Notes: a model not told the origin generated them from the letters alone. A stretch of DNA of 64,000 nt from Leifsonia soli (GCF_013408745.1 NZ_JACCBJ010000001.1:3658001-3722000); one strand, 5' to 3'; shown: positions 34,653 through 43,997, numbered from the stretch's first letter. Translations and numbers: made by a program.

Positions 34653-36326
34653 ATGAGTCCGACCAATAAAGCAAGCAGCAGCGACGAGGATCGCATGTCC
34701 CATATCAACGACGTCGCTCGCAGATCCTTCGGGTGGGGGGAACTGCGTCCCGGATTGGCGGAGGCGATAGAGGTGCTCCTCGACGACGGTGACGTGTTGG
34801 CTGTCATGCCCACCGGGTACGGCAAGTCCTCGCTTTACCAGGTGACCGGCATCATCCTGGGCGGCATCACCATCGTCGTTTCCCCGCTGATCTCCTTGCA
34901 GGAGGATCAAGTGCGCGCGCTCAGCAAGGCGACCGACGTGCCGCGCGCGTTCGCCATCAACTCCTCGGCCAGTCAGCGGGAGCGGGAGCGTGACTGGGAA
35001 GCCCTCGAGACGGGCGAGCCGGCTTTCGCGTTTCTAGCTCCCGAGCAGCTCGCGAACCCGGAAGTGCGAGACCGTCTCCGCGGACTTCAGGTGTCACTAT
35101 TCGCTGTCGACGAGGCGCACTGCGTCTCGTCGTGGGGCCACGACTTTCGACCGGACTACCTGGTGCTCGGAGACGTGATCGAGGACCTCGGGCATCCTCC
35201 CGTAGTGGCGATGACGGCCACCGGCGCCCCACCGGTTCGAGTCGAGATCGGCGAGAGGCTCGGGATGCGACGCCCGCAGTTGTTCGCGACGGGGTTTGAC
35301 CGGCCGAACCTGCGGTTCGAGGTCCGCCGCCACGAGGACGACACTCAGAAGCGGGCGGCTGTCATCGACCAGGTGCGGGAGTTGGCCGGGTCGGGACTGG
35401 TCTACACGGCGACGCGGAAGGACGCGGACCTGTACGCAGAGAGGTTAGCCGGGCACAGCATTCCCGCAGCGGCGTATCACGCTGGTCTCAGCGCCGCCGA
35501 GCGTGAGGACGTGTATGAGCGGTTCATGGACGACAGCGCCCGAGTGGTCACAGCGACCAGCGCCTTCGGCATGGGCATCGACAAACACAGCGTACGGTTC
35601 GTCGTCCACGCATCCGTCACCGACTCGATCGACAGCTACTACCAGGAGGCGGGACGCGCTGGACGCGACGCGGAGGCAGCACTGATCACCCTGCACTACC
35701 GTCCAGAGGATTTCGCTCTCACCAAGTTCTTCTCCGGCGGCGGCCCGAACGAAGGTGAGCTCGCGAAGGTGTTCGGCGCTATCCGCGAAACCCCCGGGCT
35801 CTCGCGCCAGCAGGTCTCCGAGAAGACGGGGATCAGCGTCCGCTCGCTCGGCCGGTTGCTCGGACTCCTACGCGACGCGCACGTACTGAATGGGTCCGAT
35901 GACGAGCTCCACGGAGCAGACGTGCCGCCGGGGCACGCCGCTAAGCGTGCCGCCGCTGCAGCGACGACGAGGCAGAGAATCGAACACTCCCGAGCGCAGT
36001 TGATGCAGGAGTACGCCGAGACGGCCATGTGCCGCCGCCAGTTCCTCCTCGGGTACTTCGGGGAGGAACTTCTGAAACCCTGCGGTAACTGCGACACCTG
36101 TTCCTCAGGAAGCGCGTATCGCTGGGCCGACGCACACGATACGCCCGGCGAGACTCCGTTCCCCGTGGCGGCACGCGTCACCCACGGGGCCTGGGGTGTC
36201 GGGGTCGTCATGCACACCGAAGCTGACCGTTTGACCGTGTTCTTCGACGACGCAGGCTACAAAGTATTGTCACTGAAAGCAGTGCGCGACTATGGCCTGC
36301 TCGAACTTCTGCGGCCAGCAGCGTGA
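34653..36326 (+). CDS. RecQ-family ATP-dependent DNA helicase, 557 aa
   Basis: All helicase motifs are present: motif I MPTGYGKSSLYQ, II DEAHCVSSWGHDFRPDY, III MTATGAP, V TSAFGMGIDKHSVRFVVH and VI YYQEAGRAGRDAEA. A zinc-binding segment follows (CRRQFLLGYFGEELLKPCGN with CDTC). The last 50 residues (ARVTHGAWGVGVVMHTEADR, TVFFDDAGYKVLSLKAVRDY) form a small beta-barrel like that at the end of UvrD helicases, instead of an HRDC domain. The start may be ATG 34653 or ATG 34695 (GAGGA directly upstream). It unwinds DNA 3'-5' in repair; in accessory regions RecQ-like helicases may also serve defence. Confidence 0.9.
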   Translation: MSPTNKASSSDEDRMSHINDVARRSFGWGELRPGLAEAIEVLLDDGDVLAVMPTGYGKSSLYQVTGIILGGITIVVSPLISLQEDQVRALSKATDVPRAFAINSSASQRERERDWEALETGEPAFAFLAPEQLANPEVRDRLRGLQVSLFAVDEAHCVSSWGHDFRPDYLVLGDVIEDLGHPPVVAMTATGAPPVRVEIGERLGMRRPQLFATGFDRPNLRFEVRRHEDDTQKRAAVIDQVRELAGSGLVYTATRKDADLYAERLAGHSIPAAAYHAGLSAAEREDVYERFMDDSARVVTATSAFGMGIDKHSVRFVVHASVTDSIDSYYQEAGRAGRDAEAALITLHYRPEDFALTKFFSGGGPNEGELAKVFGAIRETPGLSRQQVSEKTGISVRSLGRLLGLLRDAHVLNGSDDELHGADVPPGHAAKRAAAAATTRQRIEHSRAQLMQEYAETAMCRRQFLLGYFGEELLKPCGNCDTCSSGSAYRWADAHDTPGETPFPVAARVTHGAWGVGVVMHTEADRLTVFFDDAGYKVLSLKAVRDYGLLELLRPAA

Positions 36327-36514
36327 GGAGAGAACTCGCGTGCCCCTACCTGCTACCGGTGATGAGGCGCTCCGTCCTCTAACTGGTCCGTGCCCCGATG
36401 TCGGCTCGCACCCACCATGCGGTCGACGCGTCTCGGGCGCGAGCGCTGCATCGCGTTGATGCCGTGCCGGGGCCGAGCAGTGCCTGGCCGTGTGTCGGAG
36501 CGGAGTTTGTTCGT

Positions 36515-36967
36515 TCAAGAGTCGATGTGCGTGGCCCAGCCGTCGGCGGCGAGTTCGGCGGCTGTGGCGTGAACGTTTCCGGTGTTACCCCACATGCTGC
36601 CGTCGGCGGCGATGCGAAGGTCGCGGAATTTGGTGGCGAGCCGACGTTCGACGATGTCGTCGTGGATGTCCGCTGCGTCTCCGGTTGCGGTGACGATGAT
36701 GCGGTAGCTGCCGACCTGCGCTGTGTTGGCGTCCCGGCGGCAGGGTGGCGACGGGGTGATGATGTGGATGGTCAGGCGGTGCTGGGCTTCGGCGACCGTC
36801 CGGTCGTCGGGGTGCACCGGTCGGGTGCCGATTCGGACCGCGTAGGGGTCATGCTGCCCGCTGCTATCGGAGCAGTCGTCGATGTGTGACGTTGCGATGC
36901 AGCAAACCTTGCTTTGCTCTGAACGTGGTTCCGAGCGGTCGTCGGTAGATTCGGGGGAGATGGTCAA
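36515..36967 (-). CDS. Hypothetical protein, 150 aa
   Basis: TTG start at 36967 with AGGAG seven bases upstream. The N-terminal 40 residues are polar and cysteine-containing; the rest is protein-like (HRLTIHIITPSPPCRRDANT, GSYRIIVTATGDAADIHDDI, FRDLRIAADGSMWGNTGNVH) and ends HATAAELAADGWATHIDS. No family is recognised. The word TGTGTGACGTTGCGAT inside its 5' part also occurs in the tandem repeat at 33629-33644. Confidence 0.45.
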   Translation of the reverse strand: MTISPESTDDRSEPRSEQSKVCCIATSHIDDCSDSSGQHDPYAVRIGTRPVHPDDRTVAEAQHRLTIHIITPSPPCRRDANTAQVGSYRIIVTATGDAADIHDDIVERRLATKFRDLRIAADGSMWGNTGNVHATAAELAADGWATHIDS

Positions 36968-38571
36968 GAGAGCTCCTGGGGGAGAGGCGGCAATTTGTCG
37001 CCTTCCCTATACGGAGTTCGACCGGGTGGTTGGGTTCTGCCGTGACGACTGAACCCAATCAGAGCGTCTAACCACTCTCGCTGAAGCCGACGCGAGACCC
37101 ACAACTCTCCGGTTGGAGTGCCGCGGCCGGTCGCTGGAGCGATACTGGGCGGCCGCCGGAGGACCCTACCCGCCGGTGACGGGTCGGCGCCCGCCACCAG
37201 GAGGAACCGCTCTACAGGTTGGCGCCTGGCTCCTCCCGCCGCGTCCATGCCCGCGTTTTCGTCCGCTCAAGCGGGGAGGCGGCGGGAGCGTCATCCGTGT
37301 CCTCGTCGGCGGAGCGTTTCGGGTCTTCCCTTTCCGCAGTTTTCCCGGTTCGACCATCGTCCGCTTGGCTCCGGTTTGGTGGTGTGAGGTCCTGCCAGTC
37401 GCCGTGTGATGACGGTGCTGGTTGAAGTCCCGTCGGGTGGAGCGTATTCAGTTACCAAGTTGCTTGCTTGTGTGCGGCTGTTCGCCAGTGTTCTTGTGTG
37501 CGGCGGTCGAGTCGGATTGGTGCAGGCTTGCCGGTGTCGTCGCCCACCGTGGGTTGGCTCGTGGCTCCGGTCGAGAGATCACCGGGGTGACTCGTCCGAT
37601 GAAGTACATGCGGCGGACGGTTCGACCGTCCAGCGTGAACCTGTTGGGGCGACGCGGTTGTTGCTCCCCAGTGGAGCTTGTCTTCGCTGTATCACCAAGT
37701 CTGACGGGAGCTCAGACAATCGACTCCCCAGTGTTTTCCTGGGATCGGGGCCCCATAGAACCCCCCTGTACTTAACTTTCTTTCTTTTAAGACCTCTTAA
37801 GAAAGAAGAAGAATAAGTATTAGGGGAAATACAAAGTAGGAGATAGTCCTATAGGGGCTGTGTTGGGAATTTGGATCGGACAATCGGGTTTCGTACCCCC
37901 GCATCCCTTTCAGCCATTGGGCAAACGCTGTCTGAGCACCCCCTCCCGCACACGCCCATGCTCCCGCAACGCTTCCCGGTGGTCGGGCCGGGGTCTGATC
38001 CCGGGTTCGAAATGCCGCATGTAGTTCAACGACGGTCGCCCGCTCCGCCGACGAAGGTTGGTACCGGATCTCGTTCGGAGAGCAGGCGTCGCCGCATTGA
38101 ACTACGTGACGGTGTTTTTGAAACGTCGCCGCACACATGACTGGTAGCGGGTAACCGCGTGAACTCAACGCAAGGACTACGACCGACAAAGCAGATGAAG
38201 GCTACTGAGCTCCGAACATGACCGACGTGAATTCCCGCAGATGAACTGACTGAAACCAACCGAAGCACCTTCTCGCCTACGCCACCGACCAACCGAGGAA
38301 GCCACCCGGAAGCGCCGTGACTGACTACGCCGCAAGCCGAACGCAGCCCAACTGGTCGTCAGGCGCCGCGGTGAGACCATCGCAACTTGATAACTCAATA
38401 CCGGCATAACCAGACGCCGCTCCCAGGCAGCGCTTGCGAGGCAAGGCGGCTAGAGCTGCTCAGCTTGCCCAGCAGTCGAAGCACGAACGGGTATAGGTCC
38501 GGGACGACAACCGTGTGTAGCAACGGCAGCAGAAACTCACGCGCTTCCGCGGTGACGTTCTCACTCATCAT
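36968..38571. other. Gene-poor region of 1.6 kb with an AT-rich block
   Basis: I see no convincing gene. Open frames on both strands are rich in Arg, Ser and Gly and lack ribosome sites. Around 37771-37860 the base composition drops sharply to AT-rich (CTTTCTTTTAAG and CTTAAGAAAG form an imperfect hairpin). An inverted repeat GTAGTTCAA ... TTGAACTAC with about 65 bases between the arms lies near 38021-38105. The stretch could be a decayed mobile element, an RNA gene or a replication/partition site. Confidence 0.5.
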
Positions 38572-39000
38572 CTAGTTCCGGCACGCGTCCCCACCTTCGT
38601 GGACGGTCGTGTGCATCATCACCGCGGAGATGTAGCTCAGCAGGTTGACATCGTCCACCAGGTGGAAAGCGCCGATAGCTTCCACCCGCAGCATCGGGTG
38701 TCGAACAGGGTTGCTGCGAAGTCGATCACGCTGCTGTTCCTCGAATCCAAGCTCGGGGATCGGCCGTTGCAGAGCAAGCATCCTCACCGAACACAGGTGC
38801 CGTGGCTCGTTCGACAGCTGGTCCCACTGTTCCACCGCCTTCACGTTCTCGCCGTTGGCTGCGTAACTGATTGCGAGGAGCGGGGTTGCTTCGCTATTGC
38901 CGAGGCCGACCGCGTGTTTGTATGCCTTGATTGCGTCGGGTAGGTTCCCGGTGTTGAAGCTGAACCTTCCGACGTAGGTTGCCAGTAGCTCGAGCGGCAT
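38572..39000 (-). CDS. TPR/SEL1-like hypothetical protein, 142 aa
   Basis: The N-terminal half (YVGRFSFNTGNLPDAIKAYK, HAVGLGNSEATPLLAISYAA, NGENVKAVEQWDQLS) has the helix spacing of tetratricopeptide/SEL1 repeats. The second half (RVEAIGAFHLVDDVNLLSYI) is helical. ATG 39000 has AGGCGG upstream. It may be the C-terminal part of a once longer TPR protein, as the gene begins in the middle of a repeat. No function is inferred. Confidence 0.5.
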   Translation of the reverse strand: MPLELLATYVGRFSFNTGNLPDAIKAYKHAVGLGNSEATPLLAISYAANGENVKAVEQWDQLSNEPRHLCSVRMLALQRPIPELGFEEQQRDRLRSNPVRHPMLRVEAIGAFHLVDDVNLLSYISAVMMHTTVHEGGDACRN

Positions 39001-39181
39001 TTCGCGTGACCGCCTGCCTGGGCGGCACGGCCCCTACCGAAGTCACCGCGAAAGTGGTCCTGACCCGTCACCCTTATTGGGTTGCGACGCCTACGGGATG
39101 GGATGCTCTGATTCGCGCCGGCCGCGCAGAGATACGCCCACGTCTGCTCTTTGTGAGTGAGCGGGCGCGTTCTTTTGCTCT

Positions 39182-39373
39182 CTAGGCCGGGATGCCGGCG
39201 CGGATCATGTCCACCCAGTCGTTGCGCCAGCACCAAACGGTGCGTTCCACGCGCACTTCAAGGATGCGGTCGGAAATCAGTGTCGCGGCGAATTGCTGTG
39301 CGCCGCGTCGTGTCGATTGATCCCCCATGCGGGTCTGGGAGCCGTCGATTTGGGTCACGATTACTGAGTACAT
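39182..39373 (-). CDS. Hypothetical small protein, 63 aa
   Basis: Starts MYSVIVTQIDGSQTRMGDQS behind AAAGGAA and ends DWVDMIRAGIPA. It shares one base (TGATG) with the stop of the small membrane protein before it and is thus co-translated. A basic, tryptophan-containing C-terminus; no family known. Confidence 0.55.
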   Translation of the reverse strand: MYSVIVTQIDGSQTRMGDQSTRRGAQQFAATLISDRILEVRVERTVWCWRNDWVDMIRAGIPA

Positions 39374-39552
39374 CAACGTTCCTTTCGGCTGGTGAATTGC
39401 AGAATCACGCAGGTCATTACGGTGACCGCTGCGACGGCGGCCCCAACGATAAGGGTGAGGTCGGTTCGGGTGAACGCCCCTATAAGGGTGAGCGCGACGG
39501 CGACGGCGAATCCGACGCTGCCGATGGTGATTCCGGTGTTTTCGCGGCTCAT
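39373..39552 (-). CDS. Small membrane protein with two TM helices, 59 aa
   Basis: Two hydrophobic helices (GSVGFAVAVALTLIGAF and LIVGAAVAAVTVMTCVILQF) and a basic tail TSRKER. The ATG at 39552 overlaps by four bases (ATGA) the stop of an upstream frame, indicating translational coupling to the disrupted gene described next. Confidence 0.6.
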   Translation of the reverse strand: MSRENTGITIGSVGFAVAVALTLIGAFTRTDLTLIVGAAVAAVTVMTCVILQFTSRKER

Positions 39553-40009
39553 GAGTGGTGCGGAGTGAATCTGAATTGTTCGTTGATGGACGGCACGAAA
39601 CGATCTACCGTGGTGGCTGCCGCACGTTCGATGCCAGCGGGTTTGCGTCTCCCCAGATGTTTCTGAGTTTGAATTTGTGCGAGACCGCGCCTCTTTTCGC
39701 CCGAACACGTATAGGTTATGTGCCCATTCGAGACGGATCGCGTAGTTGGCGTCGAGGAGGACGACGAGAGTGGGGACAGTGAAGCTCTACCAATAGTTCC
39801 GAGGGCGAATCGGAATCTTTCAACCGAACGTTGAATGTCAAACTGGTCGCCCTGTCGCCATCGAGAATCTCGACGACGCCGTCGGTCCCGTGCTCGCGTC
39901 GCCATCTCGTCTCGTATGTCCACCCGGCAGGTAACGCAGGCTCGAACAACCGCTTCAAGAGATCCTCTCGCCGATGCTGCTTCGGGCGTTGAGGCATATC
40001 GTTCGACAT
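39549..40009 (-). pseudogene. Small gene apparently disrupted by frameshifts
   Basis: The start is ATG 40009 (MSNDMPQRPKQHRREDLLKR), protein-like to about position 39785 (TSLTFNVRLKDSDSPSELLV). The most protein-like reading then changes frame (TVPTLVVLLDANYAIRLEWA, about 39770-39700) and changes again to the frame that ends at the TGA overlapping the next ATG (KHLGRRKPAGIERAAATTVD to TPHHS). Coupling of that last stop to the next gene argues that the end frame is the native one. One intact product would need two shifts, so either the gene is decayed or the bases contain errors. Function unknown. Confidence 0.4.
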
Positions 40010-40079
40010 GCCGGAAAGATACCGCTTCGCCTGGTTTATTGGCGAGGCTTGTTCGCGGGGAGTTGCCGCCGTGAAGCGG

Positions 40080-40808
40080 TCAGTGGCAGACGACGTCGGT
40101 GACCCGTGTCTTCTGCGCCCCCTGCCCCATATAGCCGAGGGTGACACGCCCGTCCTGACCCGCCATAAGTGACGGCAGTGTGTCGTTGGTCATGCCGACG
40201 ACGGTGCCTGACGCGTCCATCACCTGCCCTTCGACGTAAACGCCGCTGGGGCAGTCTTCGAACGCTTTGAGCTTCACGATGACGCAGCTCTTGTAGTAGC
40301 TGCACCCGTCTGGGCTGTCGCTCAGGACTCCGAACTGCCATTCGAGGCCGTTTCCGGCGTCGTGGTATCCGACTTCGAGCGGGTACGCGCGCTCGGGAGT
40401 GGGGGGGACGTACGGTTCGCTCGCGCCGCTGTCGTCCTCAGAGTCAGCTTGGTTTTCGCTCTGATGCCCGATGGTGGAGATGACACCGAGGACCACTAGC
40501 CCGGCGACGACACCGGCGATGATCCACAGCGCGAGCTTCTCCGATTTATCCAGCCCTCGCTTACGCTTTTCGACAGCCACGATCGGCGGCGCGACCGGCA
40601 GCGGCGTCGGTGTGATGAGCGGCTCGCCGACTGCTGCGTCTTCGTCTCGTTCCTGCGCTGCCGCGCGTGCCTGGATGTCGGCGAGCAGCTGATCGAGCTG
40701 GGTGTCGTCGGCGAGGATGGCGGCGGCTTCGTCGCCGGTGAGGGTGAGGCCGAGTTCGGCGCGCCCGTCTGGGGTGGCGATTTTCTTCCGGAACTCGTCC
40801 CGCGTCAT
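40080..40808 (-). CDS. Single-TM protein with extracytoplasmic domain, 242 aa
   Basis: A cytoplasmic N-terminal domain (MTRDEFRKKIATPDGRAELG to an Ala/Glu helix), a linker rich in Pro and Thr, a TM helix (LALWIIAGVVAGLVVLGVIS) at about residue 95-115, and an outer domain with four cysteines (DGCSYYKSCVIVKLKAFEDC, TDVVCH) containing GNGLEWQFGVLSDSP. The outer part looks like a small Ig-like or FxLD domain. No family named. The ATG is preceded by AGGACACACCAGAG. Confidence 0.65.
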   Translation of the reverse strand: MTRDEFRKKIATPDGRAELGLTLTGDEAAAILADDTQLDQLLADIQARAAAQERDEDAAVGEPLITPTPLPVAPPIVAVEKRKRGLDKSEKLALWIIAGVVAGLVVLGVISTIGHQSENQADSEDDSGASEPYVPPTPERAYPLEVGYHDAGNGLEWQFGVLSDSPDGCSYYKSCVIVKLKAFEDCPSGVYVEGQVMDASGTVVGMTNDTLPSLMAGQDGRVTLGYMGQGAQKTRVTDVVCH

Positions 40809-40969
40809 CTCTGGTGTGTCCTCTCGCGATTGCTTTCGTTGACGCTACCGGCTGGTGTGAGGCCGCTCGTTCGGAAAGCGACCACCAGACCCGTTTTGGG
40901 GGTCCCTGAAAGGACGTTCATGTTGGCAGGCTTGATAGCCGCACTGAACGTACGACCCGAGAGGTTTCC

Positions 40970-41719
40970 ATGACTAACGCACCCGCGGGTTGGTACCCCG
41001 ACACTGAGCAGCCTGGCAACGAGCGCTGGTGGGATGGAACGCAGTGGACTGAGCAACGTCGGCCCGGCATTCCAGCCGTTCCGGCGCCGGCACCTTATCA
41101 ATCGGCGGCTGCGCAGCCGTTGGCGCCTGCCGCGCCGCAGGCTGGGGCTAACGCGCAGAAACCGCTGTGGAAGCGGACGTGGTTCATCGTCACCGCTGCA
41201 GTGGTCGCTCTCATCGTCGTCGGTTCTGTCAGCGGCGCCATCGCCGGCGGGAAGAAAACCGACGCGATCGCAGTCGCCGACACGACGCCGGTGGCGTCTC
41301 CGACGCCCACGCCGGCACAGACGTCCGCCGCTCCAAGCCCCACTCCGAGTACCCCGCCTGTGGAAGCGCCCGCACCCGCGGCGGTCGACCCGACATTCTT
41401 CAAAGCGAACGCCGGCAAGCAACTGGACGACTACGCGAAAGACCTGTCGGATCTCAGCGACGCTGTTGCGAAGGGCTCAACCCTGCGCGTGATGTCCAAC
41501 AGCATTGAGCTGGCCTTCAATGAAGGGGAGCTCGCCGCAATCGCGCCGACTACCAATATCGCGCCAGAGTGGACGACAGCGCTGGCCGGGCTCTCGATCA
41601 CCACCACGCAGATCGCCGACGCCATCTCCAAAAAGGACTACACCACCGTGAACAACCTGGTCGGTCAAGCAAACCAACAGGTGGCGTCGCTGCGCGACAT
41701 CGCCAGCCGCGCAGCCTAG
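40970..41719 (+). CDS. DUF2510 membrane protein, 249 aa
   Basis: The DUF2510 domain is at the very N-terminus: PAGWYPDTEQPGNERWWDGT then QWTEQRRP. After a proline/alanine linker there is one TM helix (WFIVTAAVVALIVVGSVSGA), a long Pro/Thr/Ser stalk, and an extracytoplasmic helical domain of about 110 aa. This layout is widespread in actinobacteria and of unknown function. Start ATG 40970 with GAGAGG upstream. The CFI-box gene follows 29 bases later. Confidence 0.85.
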   Translation: MTNAPAGWYPDTEQPGNERWWDGTQWTEQRRPGIPAVPAPAPYQSAAAQPLAPAAPQAGANAQKPLWKRTWFIVTAAVVALIVVGSVSGAIAGGKKTDAIAVADTTPVASPTPTPAQTSAAPSPTPSTPPVEAPAPAAVDPTFFKANAGKQLDDYAKDLSDLSDAVAKGSTLRVMSNSIELAFNEGELAAIAPTTNIAPEWTTALAGLSITTTQIADAISKKDYTTVNNLVGQANQQVASLRDIASRAA

Positions 41720-41748
41720 AACCCGCGTCTCAAAGGAGCCCGCCGCCG

Positions 41749-42492
41749 ATGTTCCCACCGGAGATCGAACAGTGCATATCCGAATTGCGACCCCTGCAAG
41801 CGAAGCTGACCGAGGCTGAACAGAACTCAAACGCGTCGCTCGCTGAGATTTACGAATGGGAGCAGAAGACCGCCGCGATCAGCAAAGACATGACAGCGCT
41901 TGTCAGGCGTTACGGACTGCCCGACCCCGAACTGGGTGAAGCCGCCGGACAAGCATCTCTTCGGATGGGTGTGCTCGTAGCGCTTCTGCGCCGCGCCCCA
42001 AACGGAGCAGTCACCCGTCCGGAACTGCTCGAACGAATTGGGGATCTCAAAGAGCTGTACCGGAAGTGCGAGAGGTACGCGCGTCAAGCCAATTCAGTGA
42101 ACCGCCAGTTGACGATCGACTACTCGCAACGGATCAATCAGCTCGATGTGTTCGAGCAGAACATCGACACGTTCTTCACCAAGGAAACCAACCCCATCAT
42201 CCAGGCTGCGGCGAAAACCGGTGGCGGGTGCTACATCGCGACCGCTGTTTACGGGTCGTACGACCATCCATCCGTACAAGTGCTGCGTCGTTTCCGAGAT
42301 GACCGGCTCAGCCAAACAGGATGGGGTCGCGCCTTCACCCGCGGGTACTACGCCGTGAGTCCGCGCCTCGCCCGACACTTCTCGTCGGCGAATTGGCTGA
42401 ACCGAAGAACGCGCGGCGTTCTAGACCGGTTCGTGACCCGCCTCGAACAGCAGACGACGATTACACGACACGACCCCTCGAGCAATCGCTAG
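41749..42492 (+). CDS. CFI-box (CYIAT) C-terminal domain protein, 247 aa
   Basis: The N-terminal 150 residues are helical (FPPEIEQCISELRPLQAKLT, EIYEWEQKTAAISKDMTAL). The conserved domain starts at GGGCYIATAVYGSYDHPSVQ and continues VLRRFRDDRLSQTGWGRAFT to YAVSPRLARHF; it is the CFI-box, present at the C-terminus of many unrelated proteins and of unknown biochemical role. ATG 41749 has AAAGGAG 11 bases upstream. It lies between the DUF2510 gene and another unknown gene in the same direction. Confidence 0.75.
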   Translation: MFPPEIEQCISELRPLQAKLTEAEQNSNASLAEIYEWEQKTAAISKDMTALVRRYGLPDPELGEAAGQASLRMGVLVALLRRAPNGAVTRPELLERIGDLKELYRKCERYARQANSVNRQLTIDYSQRINQLDVFEQNIDTFFTKETNPIIQAAAKTGGGCYIATAVYGSYDHPSVQVLRRFRDDRLSQTGWGRAFTRGYYAVSPRLARHFSSANWLNRRTRGVLDRFVTRLEQQTTITRHDPSSNR

Positions 42493-42519
42493 CCAAGGCA
42501 CCGCCGCATCTGTCAAAGC

Positions 42520-43056
42520 ATGACAGTCCCTCCACACGTACAGCACCCGGTCGAATACGCGCTCGCGAAATACGAAGGCAGCAAGATCGCCGCCACGATC
42601 CACGCCGTTCAGTTCTTCATTGAATGGTTGAGGGAGACCGCCCCGGACGCGGCCAGCGTCCGCATCGGATGGTTTGGTGACGACGACTGGTACGAATTGG
42701 AAAGCCAACTCAGCGCGGATGGATTCGTCAGCGACATTCGTGACGGCACCTGCGTGATGACCGCGGCGTTGACCATCAACGAAATCGCACCGCACTTGAT
42801 CCATTGGGAACACCAGCCGAGCGGATCGGAGGAGGTCGACGCCGGCGTCTCACATTGGGACATCCCAGTCGCTGCCATCCTGGAGAAAGAGCAAACGCTC
42901 GACGACATGCTCACCGCCATCGACAACCTGGACTTCCTCATCACCGTCGGACCACAGCTGAACAGCGAACTCACCTTCAAACACGAGCCGTTCAATGACG
43001 TGCTCGGAATCACACCCGCAACAAAGCCCAACGACGTCCAAAGGTCGCCGCACTGA
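42520..43056 (+). CDS. Hypothetical protein, 178 aa
   Basis: An acidic soluble protein starting MTVPPHVQHPVEYALAKYEG, 27 bases after the CFI-box gene. It has a helical N-terminus and strands (VRIGWFGDDDWYELESQLSA, GTCVMTAALTINEIAPHLIH) and ends in a basic tail. No family recognised. A hairpin terminator follows directly, so the DUF2510, CFI-box and this gene could form one transcript. Confidence 0.55.
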   Translation: MTVPPHVQHPVEYALAKYEGSKIAATIHAVQFFIEWLRETAPDAASVRIGWFGDDDWYELESQLSADGFVSDIRDGTCVMTAALTINEIAPHLIHWEHQPSGSEEVDAGVSHWDIPVAAILEKEQTLDDMLTAIDNLDFLITVGPQLNSELTFKHEPFNDVLGITPATKPNDVQRSPH

Positions 43057-43062
43057 AAGGTA

Positions 43063-43085
43063 GCCGTCGTCGCTCACGCGACGGC
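43063..43085 (+). terminator. Terminator hairpin
   Basis: GCCGTCG and CGACGGC, a 7-bp stem with a 9-base loop, six bases after the stop of the preceding gene. Confidence 0.55.
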
Positions 43086-43443
43086 GCGCCAACGTTCCGC
43101 GCACGCAGCGGAGCGTGCCGGCGCACACCGTCAACGCCTCGCCCGCTTGCCGATGCCGGTCAGTTCCGTCACGGTCGGTTCCGTGGCGGTGACTTCACGG
43201 GTCGGAACGGGTGCGCGCCGGTGTGGTTGGAACCTCCGACGCGCCGCTGCTACGCGGGCGCGGGACCTCTGTCTTGAGGGCGTCGTCGACACGAGCTAGC
43301 CAAGTCTCGACCGGCGTCATTCGGACGACGTGATACGGCTGCGGAACTAGCGGCGACCAGCCTGCAGGACCCGCGCCAACTGTGCGAGAGAGACGTTGTC
43401 ACTCTCATGATTTGGACCTCGACGATCCACGCGGCCTGAGCGT
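43086..43443. other. Intergenic region between convergent genes, nothing recognised
   Basis: About 360 bases. Several short GC-rich inverted words occur (near 43150-43200) but no gene with a ribosome site is visible. Confidence 0.4.
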
Positions 43444-43671
43444 CTATCCGTGTCGCTCAGCTTTCGGGTAGTTGCCGATGCGCTGGTGCGTGCTCCTGAC
43501 GAGCGGCTTCGCACCTTGGTGGGCCACTCCGACATATGTTCCGGAGACATTCGTGTCAGGTCCAGCGCCGTCGCGTTCGGTGTACTGTCCATGAACTTGG
43601 CGCTGTTCCGGGACTTCGGGATCAGCTTGCGTGTAGCGGCCTTCGAGTTCGTCGCGTTCGTGCTGAAGCAT
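43444..43671 (-). CDS. Small repeat protein with G-x-Y units, 75 aa
   Basis: MLQHERDELEGRYTQADPEV is followed by HGQYTERDG, SGTYVGVA and IGNYPKAE, i.e. four short units with a G-x-Y core. This kind of small acidic protein with repeated GxY/GSY units is common in actinobacteria and without function. AAGGAGG with spacing eight decides for ATG 43671 over the ATG six bases before it. Confidence 0.6.
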   Translation of the reverse strand: MLQHERDELEGRYTQADPEVPEQRQVHGQYTERDGAGPDTNVSGTYVGVAHQGAKPLVRSTHQRIGNYPKAERHG

Positions 43672-43790
43672 GGTCATCGCCTCCTTGCTTGCGATAACGC
43701 AATTGTCCCACTGTTCAGGACCGGTGACCATACGGGTGCAGCAAGGCAAAGCAAGGATCGGCGCGACCTTCAGTGCGTTCGATCTCCCCG

Positions 43791-43997
43791 TTAGCCCGCG
43801 GGGTGCGGATTCGGCGGGCCTAGCCAGTAACCCGCCGTCGGCTCGCTATCCCAGAGCACGAGCTCGTCAGCGCATTGCAGCGAGTCGGTGACGGCCATCA
43901 GCCGTTGGTTGGCAGGGTTCAGGTCCCATTTGATGACGAAGTACCGGTCTGTGCCAGCTTTGTCTTTGACCCGTTGGATGATGAGTGGCTCAGTGAT
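43791..43997 (-). CDS. Possible small protein (68 aa) with ATC in place of the start codon
   Basis: The frame reads ITEPLIIQRVKDKAGTDRYF, VIKWDLNPANQRLMAVTDSL and ends LGPPNPHPAG. It is clearly protein-like, but no ATG, GTG or TTG precedes it in frame back to the TGA of the upstream gene at 44091-44093. ATC at 43997-43995 stands exactly where an MTEPL-type start would be expected. It is either started by a rare codon, mutated, or a remnant. No strong ribosome site is seen. Confidence 0.35.
   Translation of the reverse strand: MTEPLIIQRVKDKAGTDRYFVIKWDLNPANQRLMAVTDSLQCADELVLWDSEPTAGYWLGPPNPHPAG

Noticed and set aside
37990..38020. GGTTCGAAA word resembling a tRNA T-arm
   Set aside because: Flanking bases do not pair as a five-base T-stem and no cloverleaf is possible.
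37797..38189. Minus-strand open frame of 130 codons in the gene desert
   Set aside because: No start signal, odd composition and a tail created by the AT-rich block.
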